Assembly (NCBI GenBank): GCA_021813875.1
Contig: JAKAJF010000016.1
Location: forward strand, 1 to 12,415
DNA from: a bacterium
Lineage (GTDB): Bacteria; Patescibacteriota; Patescibacteriia; Patescibacteriales; JAKAJF01
Length of the DNA: 12,415 bases
Direction: 5' to 3'
Shown here: piece by piece, positions 7,022-12,415 of the stretch
Position numbering within the stretch: the stretch's first letter is position 1
How the letters are laid out: every line of letters begins with the position of its first letter
Notes under the pieces: model-generated
The model's input: the letters and a program-made list of their open reading frames with translations, nothing else
Databases searched by the model: none
Told to the model about the DNA's origin: nothing
Made by a program: the position numbers and the translations under genes

Positions 7022-8150
7022 TTCCACCTACCCTATCGGCCTAGATATCTCCGAGCTCTCCCTCAAGCTCGTGCAGCTGAACAAGAGCGGAGAAAAAATA
7101 AGGGTCCAAGCCCTCGGCAAGATCGACCTGCCTGATGGCTGCTTCCAGAACGGGGAGATCAATAATCGTCAAGCCGTCCTCGGCGCCCTAAAAAAACTGA
7201 TAGCCAATCCGAAATTCGGAAAAATAACCTCGGATGAAGTCATTGCCTGCCTTCCGGAAACGCGGACTTTCGTAAAGCTGATCGAAGTGGAGCGGGCCGA
7301 TAACTTGGAAGAGGCCGTGAAGCTGGAACTGGAAAAACACGTGCCGATGGCCATGGATGAGATCTTTTTCGATTGGCAGGTCATGGCCGAACTCCCGGAT
7401 AGATTCTTCATCCTGGCCGGTGCCGCTCCCAAGGCCATCGTCAACCAATATACGGATTTCCTTAAAGAAGCCAGACTGTCGGTGGTGGCCCTGGAGATCG
7501 AACCCATCTCCCTCTGCCGCAGCCTTCTGAACGAAGAGCACCCCAAATTCAAGGGCAAGTACGAGAAGAATTACGGGATCATCGATATCGGCGCCAAACG
7601 CACCAACATGACCATCTACTCAAAAAATACCATCCTCTTCACCATCAGCATTCCCATCTCCGGAGAAGAGATAACCAAGAATATCGCCGAGGCCCTGGAA
7701 ATCGAGGAGAGCCAGGCCGAGAAGGCCAAGATCATCTGCGGCTTAGACGAAAAAAAGGCCCAAGGTGTGATAAAAAATATCCTATCGGGAGAGATCGAAG
7801 ATCTGAACAAGAAAATCGGCGAGGCGATCGACTTTTACGAGAATCATTTTCCCGGCCGCGGCCCCCTCGATAAAATAATCTTATGCGGCGGCGGCGCCAA
7901 CATAAAAAATCTGGACAAGATCATCAATAAAGCCGTCTCCATCGGAACTACCATGGGCGACGATCTTATCAATCTGGGAGAGGCTAAGGAAAAGTTCTCC
8001 AAAATCCTCGAAGAGACCCATAGCCTCAATCTTGATCTGACGGGCAAAAAAGAGAAGAAAAAACCGATCACCATAACCCAGGATTCAAGCCTTTCTTTCG
8101 CCACCGCCATAGGCCTGGCCCTAAGAGGCGTCTTTATAGACGAATTATAA
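7008..8150 (+). CDS. pilM: PilM, actin-like ATPase of the pilus alignment complex
   Basis: Cytoplasmic FtsA/actin-fold protein that binds the N-terminal tail of PilN and links the cytoplasmic motor to the membrane complex. The 380 residues show the phosphate-1 motif IGLDISELSLKLVQL (from about residue 10), the characteristic PilM stretch LEEAVKLELEKHVPM, the phosphate-2 motif IDIGAKRTNMTIY (about 192-204), and the adenosine motif LCGGGANIKNLDKI (from 292). The C-terminus SSLSFATAIGLALRG closes the fold as in other PilM proteins. The linker KKEKKKP near residue 350 is basic and may be flexible. Start at 7008 is the only ATG that keeps the GLDIS motif and follows the last in-frame stop. pilN follows after 4 bases. 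Confidence 0.95.
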   Translation: MLTYNSTYPIGLDISELSLKLVQLNKSGEKIRVQALGKIDLPDGCFQNGEINNRQAVLGALKKLIANPKFGKITSDEVIACLPETRTFVKLIEVERADNLEEAVKLELEKHVPMAMDEIFFDWQVMAELPDRFFILAGAAPKAIVNQYTDFLKEARLSVVALEIEPISLCRSLLNEEHPKFKGKYEKNYGIIDIGAKRTNMTIYSKNTILFTISIPISGEEITKNIAEALEIEESQAEKAKIICGLDEKKAQGVIKNILSGEIEDLNKKIGEAIDFYENHFPGRGPLDKIILCGGGANIKNLDKIINKAVSIGTTMGDDLINLGEAKEKFSKILEETHSLNLDLTGKKEKKKPITITQDSSLSFATAIGLALRGVFIDEL

Positions 8151-8154
8151 CCAT

Positions 8155-8673
8155 ATGCTTTCCTTAAATCTGGTATCCCAGGGATTAAAAAAAGAGATCA
8201 AACTACGACGCATCTATTCGCTCCTGAACAGCTTTTCTTTCATCTTGGTGATTGTGGTCGTCGTTTTAGCCATCATCCTATCGATCGCTAAACTAATCCT
8301 CGAGAATAATTTCAACAGGATCGTCGAGCAGACGACCCTGATAACCAGGAACAGCCAGGGATATAATAACAAAGTCCGGATAATAAATTCGAAAATTGCC
8401 GCCGTCTCTCAGATCCAGGGGGAATTTTCCGTCTGGTCGCCCCTCCTCAGTAACCTGGCCGAGAACGTTCCCGATGGCGTGACTTTTTCCTACCTGAAGA
8501 TCGATGGGGGCAAGATCAAAATCAAAGGAATCGCCACCACCCGCGACAGCCTCCTTATCTTCAAAAAAAACCTGGACAAGATGGATTCTTTAAAGAATCT
8601 CGATTTCCCCCTGCAAAATATTTTAAAAGAGAATAATATCGATTTTGAGATCGATGCCGATCTGGCCAATTAA
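8155..8673 (+). CDS. pilN: PilN-like inner-membrane alignment protein
   Basis: A 172-residue bitopic protein. The short cytoplasmic tail LSLNLVSQGLKKEIKLRR resembles the conserved NLVP-type PilN tail that docks on PilM. One strong hydrophobic helix spans about residues 27-45. The outer part starts with a coiled region and ends in a small alpha/beta domain with the pattern VPDGVTFSYLKIDGGKIKIK, typical of the ferredoxin-like PilN periplasmic domain. Sequence similarity in this family is low, so the call leans on tail, topology and position between pilM and pilO. No SD is seen; translation is probably coupled to pilM. Confidence 0.85.
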   Translation: MLSLNLVSQGLKKEIKLRRIYSLLNSFSFILVIVVVVLAIILSIAKLILENNFNRIVEQTTLITRNSQGYNNKVRIINSKIAAVSQIQGEFSVWSPLLSNLAENVPDGVTFSYLKIDGGKIKIKGIATTRDSLLIFKKNLDKMDSLKNLDFPLQNILKENNIDFEIDADLAN

Positions 8674-8675
8674 TT

Positions 8676-9242
8676 ATGGATCTCAATAAATTAAAAAATT
8701 TATCCCTGAAGAAAAGGATCAGCCTTAATCTTTCCGTCTTTATCTTCTTCATCGGCCTGATCCTTTATTACGTAGTCTTCCCCTCGATGCAAGACATCCT
8801 GAACATCAGGGACCAGATCGACGCCCAGAGGGCCGACCTGGAAGCCAAATATCAGAAGAGCCGCAGCCTCAAAAGACTCACGAGCAACCTCAAGAAGATC
8901 GAATTGCAATTCGACCGATTGGACCAGATCTTCATCAACGAAAACCGCGCCCTGGAATTTATCACTACTCTGGAAGGGGTGGCCAACAAGAACCATCTCC
9001 AGGAAAAGATAAATATGGATTCGTTCGATAACGTCAAAAGCGACAAAGAATTCAAAAGGATGCCTTTGAAGATCCTGACCGACGGCAATTTTATGGACCA
9101 GGTGCATTATCTGGCCGGCTTGGAATCTCTTAATTATTATATCAATATCAAAAGCTTGGAATTCACCGCCATCAGTAGGGACGCCGGCGGCCGGCCGGGA
9201 GACGTGGAGATGGTCCTGACCGCCGAGACCTATTGGAAATAA
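8676..9242 (+). CDS. pilO: PilO-like inner-membrane alignment protein
   Basis: A 188-residue bitopic protein: basic cytoplasmic tail (LKKR, about residues 11-14), one membrane helix near 15-35, then a long heptad-like coiled coil about 42-88 with many Asp, Gln, Arg and Leu (for example LNIRDQIDAQRADLEAKY), and an alpha/beta C-terminal domain about 95-188. This layout is that of PilO, the partner that pairs with PilN through coiled coils and stabilises the alignment complex. Assigned by architecture and by position two bases after pilN; primary sequence alone would not be decisive. Confidence 0.82.
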   Translation: MDLNKLKNLSLKKRISLNLSVFIFFIGLILYYVVFPSMQDILNIRDQIDAQRADLEAKYQKSRSLKRLTSNLKKIELQFDRLDQIFINENRALEFITTLEGVANKNHLQEKINMDSFDNVKSDKEFKRMPLKILTDGNFMDQVHYLAGLESLNYYINIKSLEFTAISRDAGGRPGDVEMVLTAETYWK

Positions 9243-9245
9243 ATT

Positions 9246-9542
9246 ATGAGAAAAATGAAATTAAAACTGACTCCCCAGAAGATCAACTTCTATTTTTATG
9301 TCTTTCTCATCTTCTTCGGAATCCTGATAACCTATTCCTTATTCACCTTCCTATATAAGAATTTTTACGAAACCATAACCCAGTCCGAAGAAATTCTGAT
9401 CCTCCAGGGAAAAGTCATCATCGAGACGGTCGACATCAATAAATTCAATGAGGTCATCGGCAAGCTCGACCAAAAAATAATGCCCCAACCGATCATCAAT
9501 TTCAAAAATCCGTTTTTAGCAAGTGACCAAAATCAAAAATAG
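9246..9542 (+). CDS. Single-pass membrane protein downstream of pilO, function unknown
   Basis: A 98-residue protein I cannot assign to a named family. It has a basic N-terminus (RKMKLKL), one aromatic-rich membrane helix about residues 15-35 (many Phe and Tyr), and a short outer part containing VDINKFNEVIGKLDQKI and an NPF motif near the C-terminus (FKNPF). It starts 3 bases after pilO and ends the recognisable pilus genes. Its place, where Gram-negative operons carry pilP, and the NPF element make a PilN-PilO partner plausible, but there is no lipobox and no PilP beta domain, so this is inference. An unremarkable GGAAA precedes the ATG. Confidence 0.75.
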   Translation: MRKMKLKLTPQKINFYFYVFLIFFGILITYSLFTFLYKNFYETITQSEEILILQGKVIIETVDINKFNEVIGKLDQKIMPQPIINFKNPFLASDQNQK

Positions 9543-9572
9543 ATTCAAATTAAAATTGAGTTCTTTAAATCG

Positions 9573-9580
9573 AAGGAGGT
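9573..9580 (+). promoter_or_regulatory. Full-length Shine-Dalgarno sequence for the 69-residue ORF
   Basis: AAGGAGGT is a complete anti-16S match, five bases before ATG 9586. It is the strongest ribosome binding site in the window; most genes here have little or none. It fixes the start at 9586 rather than at the earlier in-frame ATG 9523, which would overlap the preceding gene and has no SD. Confidence 0.75.
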
Positions 9581-9585
9581 CTAAT

Positions 9586-9795
9586 ATGAGTGAAGTACAA
9601 ACTAATTTAGAGGAACGAGCCGAGATGTTTGCGAATATGGACAGTCCTGTGCGGAGGTATTATACAGAAGTTGATCTTAGCCGCATCCCGGCGTCTTCAG
9701 TTGAGGGCCAAATCAAAGCGGCGACGGCACTAATAGGCGTTGGAGTAAACCCATTAAATGACTCTTTCTTTAAATATTGGACTGAGGAGATTTAG
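9586..9795 (+). CDS. Orphan 69-residue protein with very strong RBS, function unknown
   Basis: I do not recognise this protein. It is 69 residues, soluble, mixed charge, with no signal peptide, membrane segment or cysteine; it opens with an acidic helix-like stretch (TNLEERAEMFANM) and ends FFKYWTEEI before a TAG. The start is chosen from the AAGGAGGT five bases upstream. Codon use departs from the pilus genes: none of its six valines uses GTC, the favoured codon nearby, and AGT, ACA, CTA, GGA and CGA appear. This could mean recent acquisition or different expression selection. It follows the pilus gene at 9542 by 43 AT-rich bases and is followed at once by a terminator, so it probably ends the pilus transcript. 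A decayed or truncated gene is possible, because the same frame stays open after the TAG. Confidence 0.6.
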   Translation: MSEVQTNLEERAEMFANMDSPVRRYYTEVDLSRIPASSVEGQIKAATALIGVGVNPLNDSFFKYWTEEI

Positions 9796-9823
9796 CCGCA
9801 TCGTCGATTACTTGACTCACACC

Positions 9824-9861
9824 AAGGGCATATTAATTTTAAAGATATGCCTTTTTATTTT
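9824..9861 (+). terminator. Rho-independent terminator of the pilus operon
   Basis: GGCATAT (9827-9833) pairs with ATATGCC (9845-9851), extended by one G-T and two A-T pairs, around the loop TAATTTTAAAG. The stem is followed by TTTTTATTTT. Read on the minus strand the hairpin lacks a T run, so it acts for the plus strand only and ends the long pilus transcript. Confidence 0.8.
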
Positions 9862-9897
9862 GATAGATTGCAAAAGATTAATCGCATTCGGTTAGAG

Positions 9898-11154
9898 TTA
9901 AAATTTCAATTCCGGAGACATCTTCCGGAATTTTTTTATGATAGGAGGTAAAATTCTTATGACTTTTTTTATCTCTTCTTCGGTCGTATTCTTCCCCAAA
10001 GTAAACCTGATCGAATGATGAGCGATCTCCTGCTTGATGCCCATCGCCAGAAGGACGTGCGACGGCTTCAGGCTTCCGGAAGCGCAGGCCGAACCGGTAG
10101 AGACAGCCACGCCGGCCAGATCAAGGGCGATCAGGACCGACTCCCCTTCCGCGCCCACGAACGAGAAGTGAGCATGGGCCGGGGTGGCATGCTTCCTGTC
10201 AGTATTAAGGACGATGCCGGGCAAACTCTTCTCAAGCCCCTTGACCAACATATCCCTCAGACGGGCGATCTTCCTGTTGGTACCGGTCCAGCGGCCGTCT
10301 TTGCCTTCATCCGGCTTATTCTTGAGAGCTTTGACGGCCTCTCCTAGGCCGACGATGCCGGGGACGTTCAGCGTACCGCTGCGGCGGCTGTTCTCGTGGT
10401 GGCCGCCCGTCTGGACTGCCCTCAAGGGGACGCCCGTACGGGCGTAAAGGACCCCGACGCCCTTCGGCCCATAGATCTTATGCCCGGAAAAGCTCAGGAG
10501 GTCGATATAATTCCACCTGACATCGCAATTTAGAAAATTCGGCGCTTGGGTGGCGTCAGTATGGAAATAGATCTCCTGGGGACGCGACAGAGGCTCTTTA
10601 CCCTTGGTCTTCTTCCATTCGTTCAGACGAGCTTCGTTGATCTTATGGATAATCTTGCCGATCTCTCTCACCGGCTGGATACTGCCGACTTCGCTATTGA
10701 CGTACATGATGGTCACCAGGACGGTGTTTTCCTTAATGGCCTTCTTGACGTCTTCCGTCCTGACTAAGCCGGTCGGGCTGACGCGCAGATAAGTGACCTC
10801 CGCCCCCTCTCTCTCCATCTCCGCGCAAGTCTCCAAGACAGCCGGATGCTCGATCAGAGAGGTGATGATGTGGGGTTTTTGGACGCCTTTCTTCTTGGCG
10901 GCCGCAATCACGCCGCGGATGGCCAGATTGTCGGATTCGGTCGCTCCCGAAGTGAAGACCACTTCGTCAACATTACAGTTCAAGAAGCCGGCCACCTGCT
11001 CGCGGGCGGCGTCGACGGCCGCAGCAGCTTTCTGCCCAAAAGTGTGGATCGAGGACGGGTTGCCGAAATCGGCCCCGAAATAAGGCAGCATCGCCCTGAG
11101 GATTTTCTTATCGACCGGCGTCGTAGCACTATGATCAAGATAGATCCTTTTCAT
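9898..11154 (-). CDS. iscS: Cysteine desulfurase, IscS/NifS family
   Basis: PLP enzyme that takes sulfur from L-cysteine, forms a persulfide and passes it to the IscU scaffold, releasing alanine. The 418 residues (slightly long) show the N-terminal YLDHSATTPVD, the PLP-contact motif FTSGATESDN, HTDATQAP, the Schiff-base lysine K226 in SFSGHKIYGPKG, and the catalytic cysteine C357 in the loop STGSACASGSLKPSHVL, followed by the C-terminal SIRFTLGKNTTEEEI. Extra length comes from a charged insertion around residues 175-195 (KKTKGKEP) and another near 285. The short loop around C357 fits class I (IscS/NifS) rather than SufS. Third gene of the unit, 6 bases after nfu. No SD is visible at the ATG (11154-11152). 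The last codons contain a hairpin terminator for the opposite strand. Confidence 0.96.
   Translation of the reverse strand: MKRIYLDHSATTPVDKKILRAMLPYFGADFGNPSSIHTFGQKAAAAVDAAREQVAGFLNCNVDEVVFTSGATESDNLAIRGVIAAAKKKGVQKPHIITSLIEHPAVLETCAEMEREGAEVTYLRVSPTGLVRTEDVKKAIKENTVLVTIMYVNSEVGSIQPVREIGKIIHKINEARLNEWKKTKGKEPLSRPQEIYFHTDATQAPNFLNCDVRWNYIDLLSFSGHKIYGPKGVGVLYARTGVPLRAVQTGGHHENSRRSGTLNVPGIVGLGEAVKALKNKPDEGKDGRWTGTNRKIARLRDMLVKGLEKSLPGIVLNTDRKHATPAHAHFSFVGAEGESVLIALDLAGVAVSTGSACASGSLKPSHVLLAMGIKQEIAHHSIRFTLGKNTTEEEIKKVIRILPPIIKKFRKMSPELKF
9908..9937 (+). terminator. Second hairpin terminator, embedded in the 3' end of iscS
   Basis: AATTCCGGA (9908-9916) is a perfect nine-base inverted repeat with TCCGGAATT (9924-9932), loop GACATCT, followed by TTTTT (9933-9937) on the plus strand. 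It lies inside the last codons of the convergent cysteine desulfurase gene. On the minus strand the stem is followed by GAAATTTTAA, a weak U tract, so it may also help end the isc transcript. Its main expected role is a back-up stop against antisense transcription into iscS. Confidence 0.65.
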
Positions 11155-11160
11155 ATTTTT

Positions 11161-11391
11161 TTAAACAGCCCGGACTTCTTTGACCTCGGGGATCTCCTGC
11201 CTGATCTCGGCTTCGATCCCCTGCTTCAAAGTGATCTGGGACATCGGGCAATGCGAACACATGCCCAATAATTCTACCAATAACAAGCCGTTCTTCTCGT
11301 CGAATTCCACAAATTTGATATCTCCCCCGTCCATCTGGAGGGAAGGCCTGACCTGTTCTTCTAAGAATTTTTTGATCTTTTTTGTAAGCAT
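11161..11391 (-). CDS. Nfu-type (NifU C-terminal domain) Fe-S carrier protein
   Basis: A 76-residue stand-alone NifU C-terminal domain. Members bind a 4Fe-4S cluster at a dimer interface through a CxxC motif and deliver it to target proteins. Here the motif is GMCSHCPMS with C45 and C48, preceded by the family signature VRPSLQMDGGDIKFVEF (residues 14-30) and followed by TLKQGIEAEIRQEIPEV. No A-type or N-terminal extension is present, so it is the minimal form. It starts one base after the iscU stop and sits between iscU and iscS, a compact arrangement in which scaffold, carrier and sulfur donor are co-expressed. Confidence 0.93.
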   Translation of the reverse strand: MLTKKIKKFLEEQVRPSLQMDGGDIKFVEFDEKNGLLLVELLGMCSHCPMSQITLKQGIEAEIRQEIPEVKEVRAV

Positions 11392-11392
11392 A

Positions 11393-11779
11393 TTATTTCT
11401 TATATTCTTTTAAAGCTTCATCGAGGGCCTCGAGGCCGAGCATGGAGCAATGGATCTTGGCCGGAGGCAAGCCGCCCAAGTCCTTGATGATATCGTCCTT
11501 CTGGATCTTCAAGACCTTTTCGATCTCCATGCCCTTGATCTTGTCGGTCAAGGCCGAAGACACGGCGATGGCGGCGGCGCAGCCCAAGGTCTCAAATTTG
11601 ACGTCTTTGATCACCTTCTTGGTCTTGGAGCCGGTTTTTTTGTCGACGATCTTCAGATAGATCTTCATAACATCCCCGCAGACAGGATTGCCGGCCTCGC
11701 CGACCGAATCAGCATCCTTGATGACGCCTTGGTTGTGAGGATGCTGAAAATGCTTCATTACTTCTTTGGTGTATAGCAT
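11393..11779 (-). CDS. iscU: Fe-S cluster assembly scaffold IscU (NifU N-terminal domain)
   Basis: Scaffold on which 2Fe-2S clusters are built with sulfur from the cysteine desulfurase. The 128 residues carry all three ligand cysteines: C34 in GNPVCGDVM (with the conserved D36), C67 in ETLGCAAAIA, and C111 in LPPAKIHCSMLG. The LPPAK element is the chaperone recognition site in IscU proteins, although no hscA or hscB gene is present here. GNPVCGD and the 128-residue length fit IscU/NifU-N; the gap between C34 and C67 is IscU-like and not the longer SufU spacing with its zinc site insertion. First gene of the Fe-S set, 26 AT-rich bases after the L,D-transpeptidase stop, with no SD or clear promoter in that gap, so read-through from the upstream gene is possible. 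Confidence 0.94.
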   Translation of the reverse strand: MLYTKEVMKHFQHPHNQGVIKDADSVGEAGNPVCGDVMKIYLKIVDKKTGSKTKKVIKDVKFETLGCAAAIAVSSALTDKIKGMEIEKVLKIQKDDIIKDLGGLPPAKIHCSMLGLEALDEALKEYKK

Positions 11780-11805
11780 AAGATAAAAAATAAAAAATAA
11801 TTAAA

Positions 11806-12415
11806 TCAAAATATATCGACAGTTGTACCTACCTCGACCCGGTCATACAGCTCCTTGGCCGGTCCGATCCCTAAGCGGATGCAGCCGTGAGAGACCGGCC
11901 TGCCGAGGTGGCTCGCTCCTTCCCGATAACCGTTCGGCCAATAAGGGAGCTCATGGATGCCGAACCGCTGGCCGGCGATTCCCATCCAGTAGGGCATCCA
12001 AAGGCCGAAGCTTCGCGACCAGGCCTTCGGGGATTTGTTGGCGATCCTGAAAGTGCCTTTGGGAGTGGGCGTCGAGGCTTTACCGGTCGAAACCTTGTAG
12101 GCAGCCATCCTGATCCCGGCCAGGTAGAAATCCAATTCCTGATCTTTCAAATTTATCTTAATTTCTTTTTTCAATTTTTTCTTGCTTTTGGAAAGCGGAT
12201 CGAAGCCAGCCTTGATCTCCTCCCCGTCCTTATAGCCGTCGCCGTCCGTATCGGGATTGGTCGGATCGGTATGGAATTTCAGTTCCAAGGCATCTGAGAG
12301 CCCGTCTCCGTCTATGTCGCTCTTGTCCAGCTTCACCTTTCGGGGATTGTAAGGTGAATAGCCGTTTCTCAGCTCCAGGCCATCATTGTAACCATCGCCG
12401 TCCGTATCCGGATCG
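11806..12415 (-). CDS. L,D-transpeptidase (YkuD) with N-terminal Asp-rich calcium-binding repeats (5' end cut by window edge)
   Basis: Extracellular peptidoglycan cross-linking enzyme that makes 3-3 bonds using a catalytic cysteine. The YkuD domain occupies roughly the last 130 residues: INLKDQELDFYLAG, then STGKASTPTPKGTFRIA, the catalytic His region GIHELPYWP (His codon 11955-11953) and SHGCIRLG with the nucleophile Cys codon at 11883-11881. A lysine-rich linker (SKSKKKLKKEIK) precedes it. Upstream lie at least three acidic repeats of the form DxDGDGxxDxxE. A GTG at 12336 could be mistaken for the start, but the frame stays open for a further 26 codons to the edge and these encode another complete repeat, so the real start, with the expected signal peptide or membrane anchor, is beyond the window. 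Confidence 0.93.
   Translation of the reverse strand, partial: DPDTDGDGYNDGLELRNGYSPYNPRKVKLDKSDIDGDGLSDALELKFHTDPTNPDTDGDGYKDGEEIKAGFDPLSKSKKKLKKEIKINLKDQELDFYLAGIRMAAYKVSTGKASTPTPKGTFRIANKSPKAWSRSFGLWMPYWMGIAGQRFGIHELPYWPNGYREGASHLGRPVSHGCIRLGIGPAKELYDRVEVGTTVDIF
12196..12415 (-). repeat. Three tandem thrombospondin type 3-like (DxDxDG) repeats in the L,D-transpeptidase
   Basis: Read on the minus strand: DPDTDGDGYNDGLEL (from 12414), DIDGDGLSDALEL (from about 12315) and NPDTDGDGYKDGEEI (from 12258), each followed by a variable turn ending in NP or DP. The first and third are nearly identical at the DNA level across the DTDGDGY core. Such loops bind calcium in known proteins. The array continues off the right edge, so the total number is unknown. 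Confidence 0.85.

Noticed and set aside
9523..9585. Longer N-terminus for the 69-residue ORF from ATG 9523
   Set aside because: It would overlap the preceding gene, has no SD, and encodes a basic stretch unlike the rest; AAGGAGGT at 9573-9580 clearly marks ATG 9586.
11780..11805. Terminator or promoter in the AT-rich gap before iscU
   Set aside because: The T-rich stretch has no stem before it and no recognisable -35/-10 pair; it may simply be a spacer.
12334..12336. GTG as the start of the L,D-transpeptidase
   Set aside because: The frame continues upstream to the window edge and encodes a further intact DxDGDG repeat; no signal peptide follows the GTG.

Overview
The window looks like a chromosome segment of a monoderm-type bacterium, most probably a member of the Candidate Phyla Radiation (Patescibacteria). 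The reasons are inferential: a compact type IV pilus operon that ends at PilO with no secretin (PilQ) gene, a PilX-like pilin with the YLAEAG motif, very tight gene packing, few Shine-Dalgarno (SD) sites, and small lineage-specific membrane proteins. TGA is used as a normal stop several times (pilC, three pilin genes, the L,D-transpeptidase), so the UGA=Gly code of Gracilibacteria/Absconditabacteria is excluded. The class cannot be fixed from sequence alone.

Layout. (1) 1-1328, minus strand: a small multi-pass membrane protein followed without a gap by mraY (lipid I synthesis), which runs off the left edge just as its C-terminal His motif begins; mraY is easy to miss because no stop codon falls inside the window. 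(2) 1329-1441: divergent intergenic region with a good extended -10 promoter for the plus strand and a small leader hairpin. (3) 1442-9795, plus strand: one long type IV pilus operon: pilB (extension ATPase), pilC (platform), four prepilin-like genes matching a minor-pilin H-I-J-K set, pilM, pilN, pilO, a single-pass membrane protein of unknown family, and a 69-residue orphan ORF with the strongest ribosome binding site in the window. (4) 9796-9937: two hairpin terminators for the plus strand, the second inside the end of the convergent gene. (5) 9898-11779, minus strand: an Fe-S cluster set read iscU, nfu, iscS (cysteine desulfurase). (6) 11806-12415, minus strand: the C-terminal part of an L,D-transpeptidase carrying at least three Asp-rich calcium-binding (thrombospondin type 3-like) repeats, open at the right edge.

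How the parts work together. PilB and PilC drive assembly. PilM-PilN-PilO plus the 98-residue membrane protein form the cytoplasmic and inner-membrane alignment complex. The four minor pilins would prime and cap the fibre, with the large PilX/GspK-like protein likely exposed at the tip. No major pilin, prepilin peptidase or PilT is present, so these must lie elsewhere. mraY and the L,D-transpeptidase both concern peptidoglycan but sit in separate transcription units. No mobile element, CRISPR array, tRNA or rRNA was seen. The least explained stretch is 9543-9897: an orphan small ORF with codon use unlike its neighbours, then an in-frame TAG and a further open frame.
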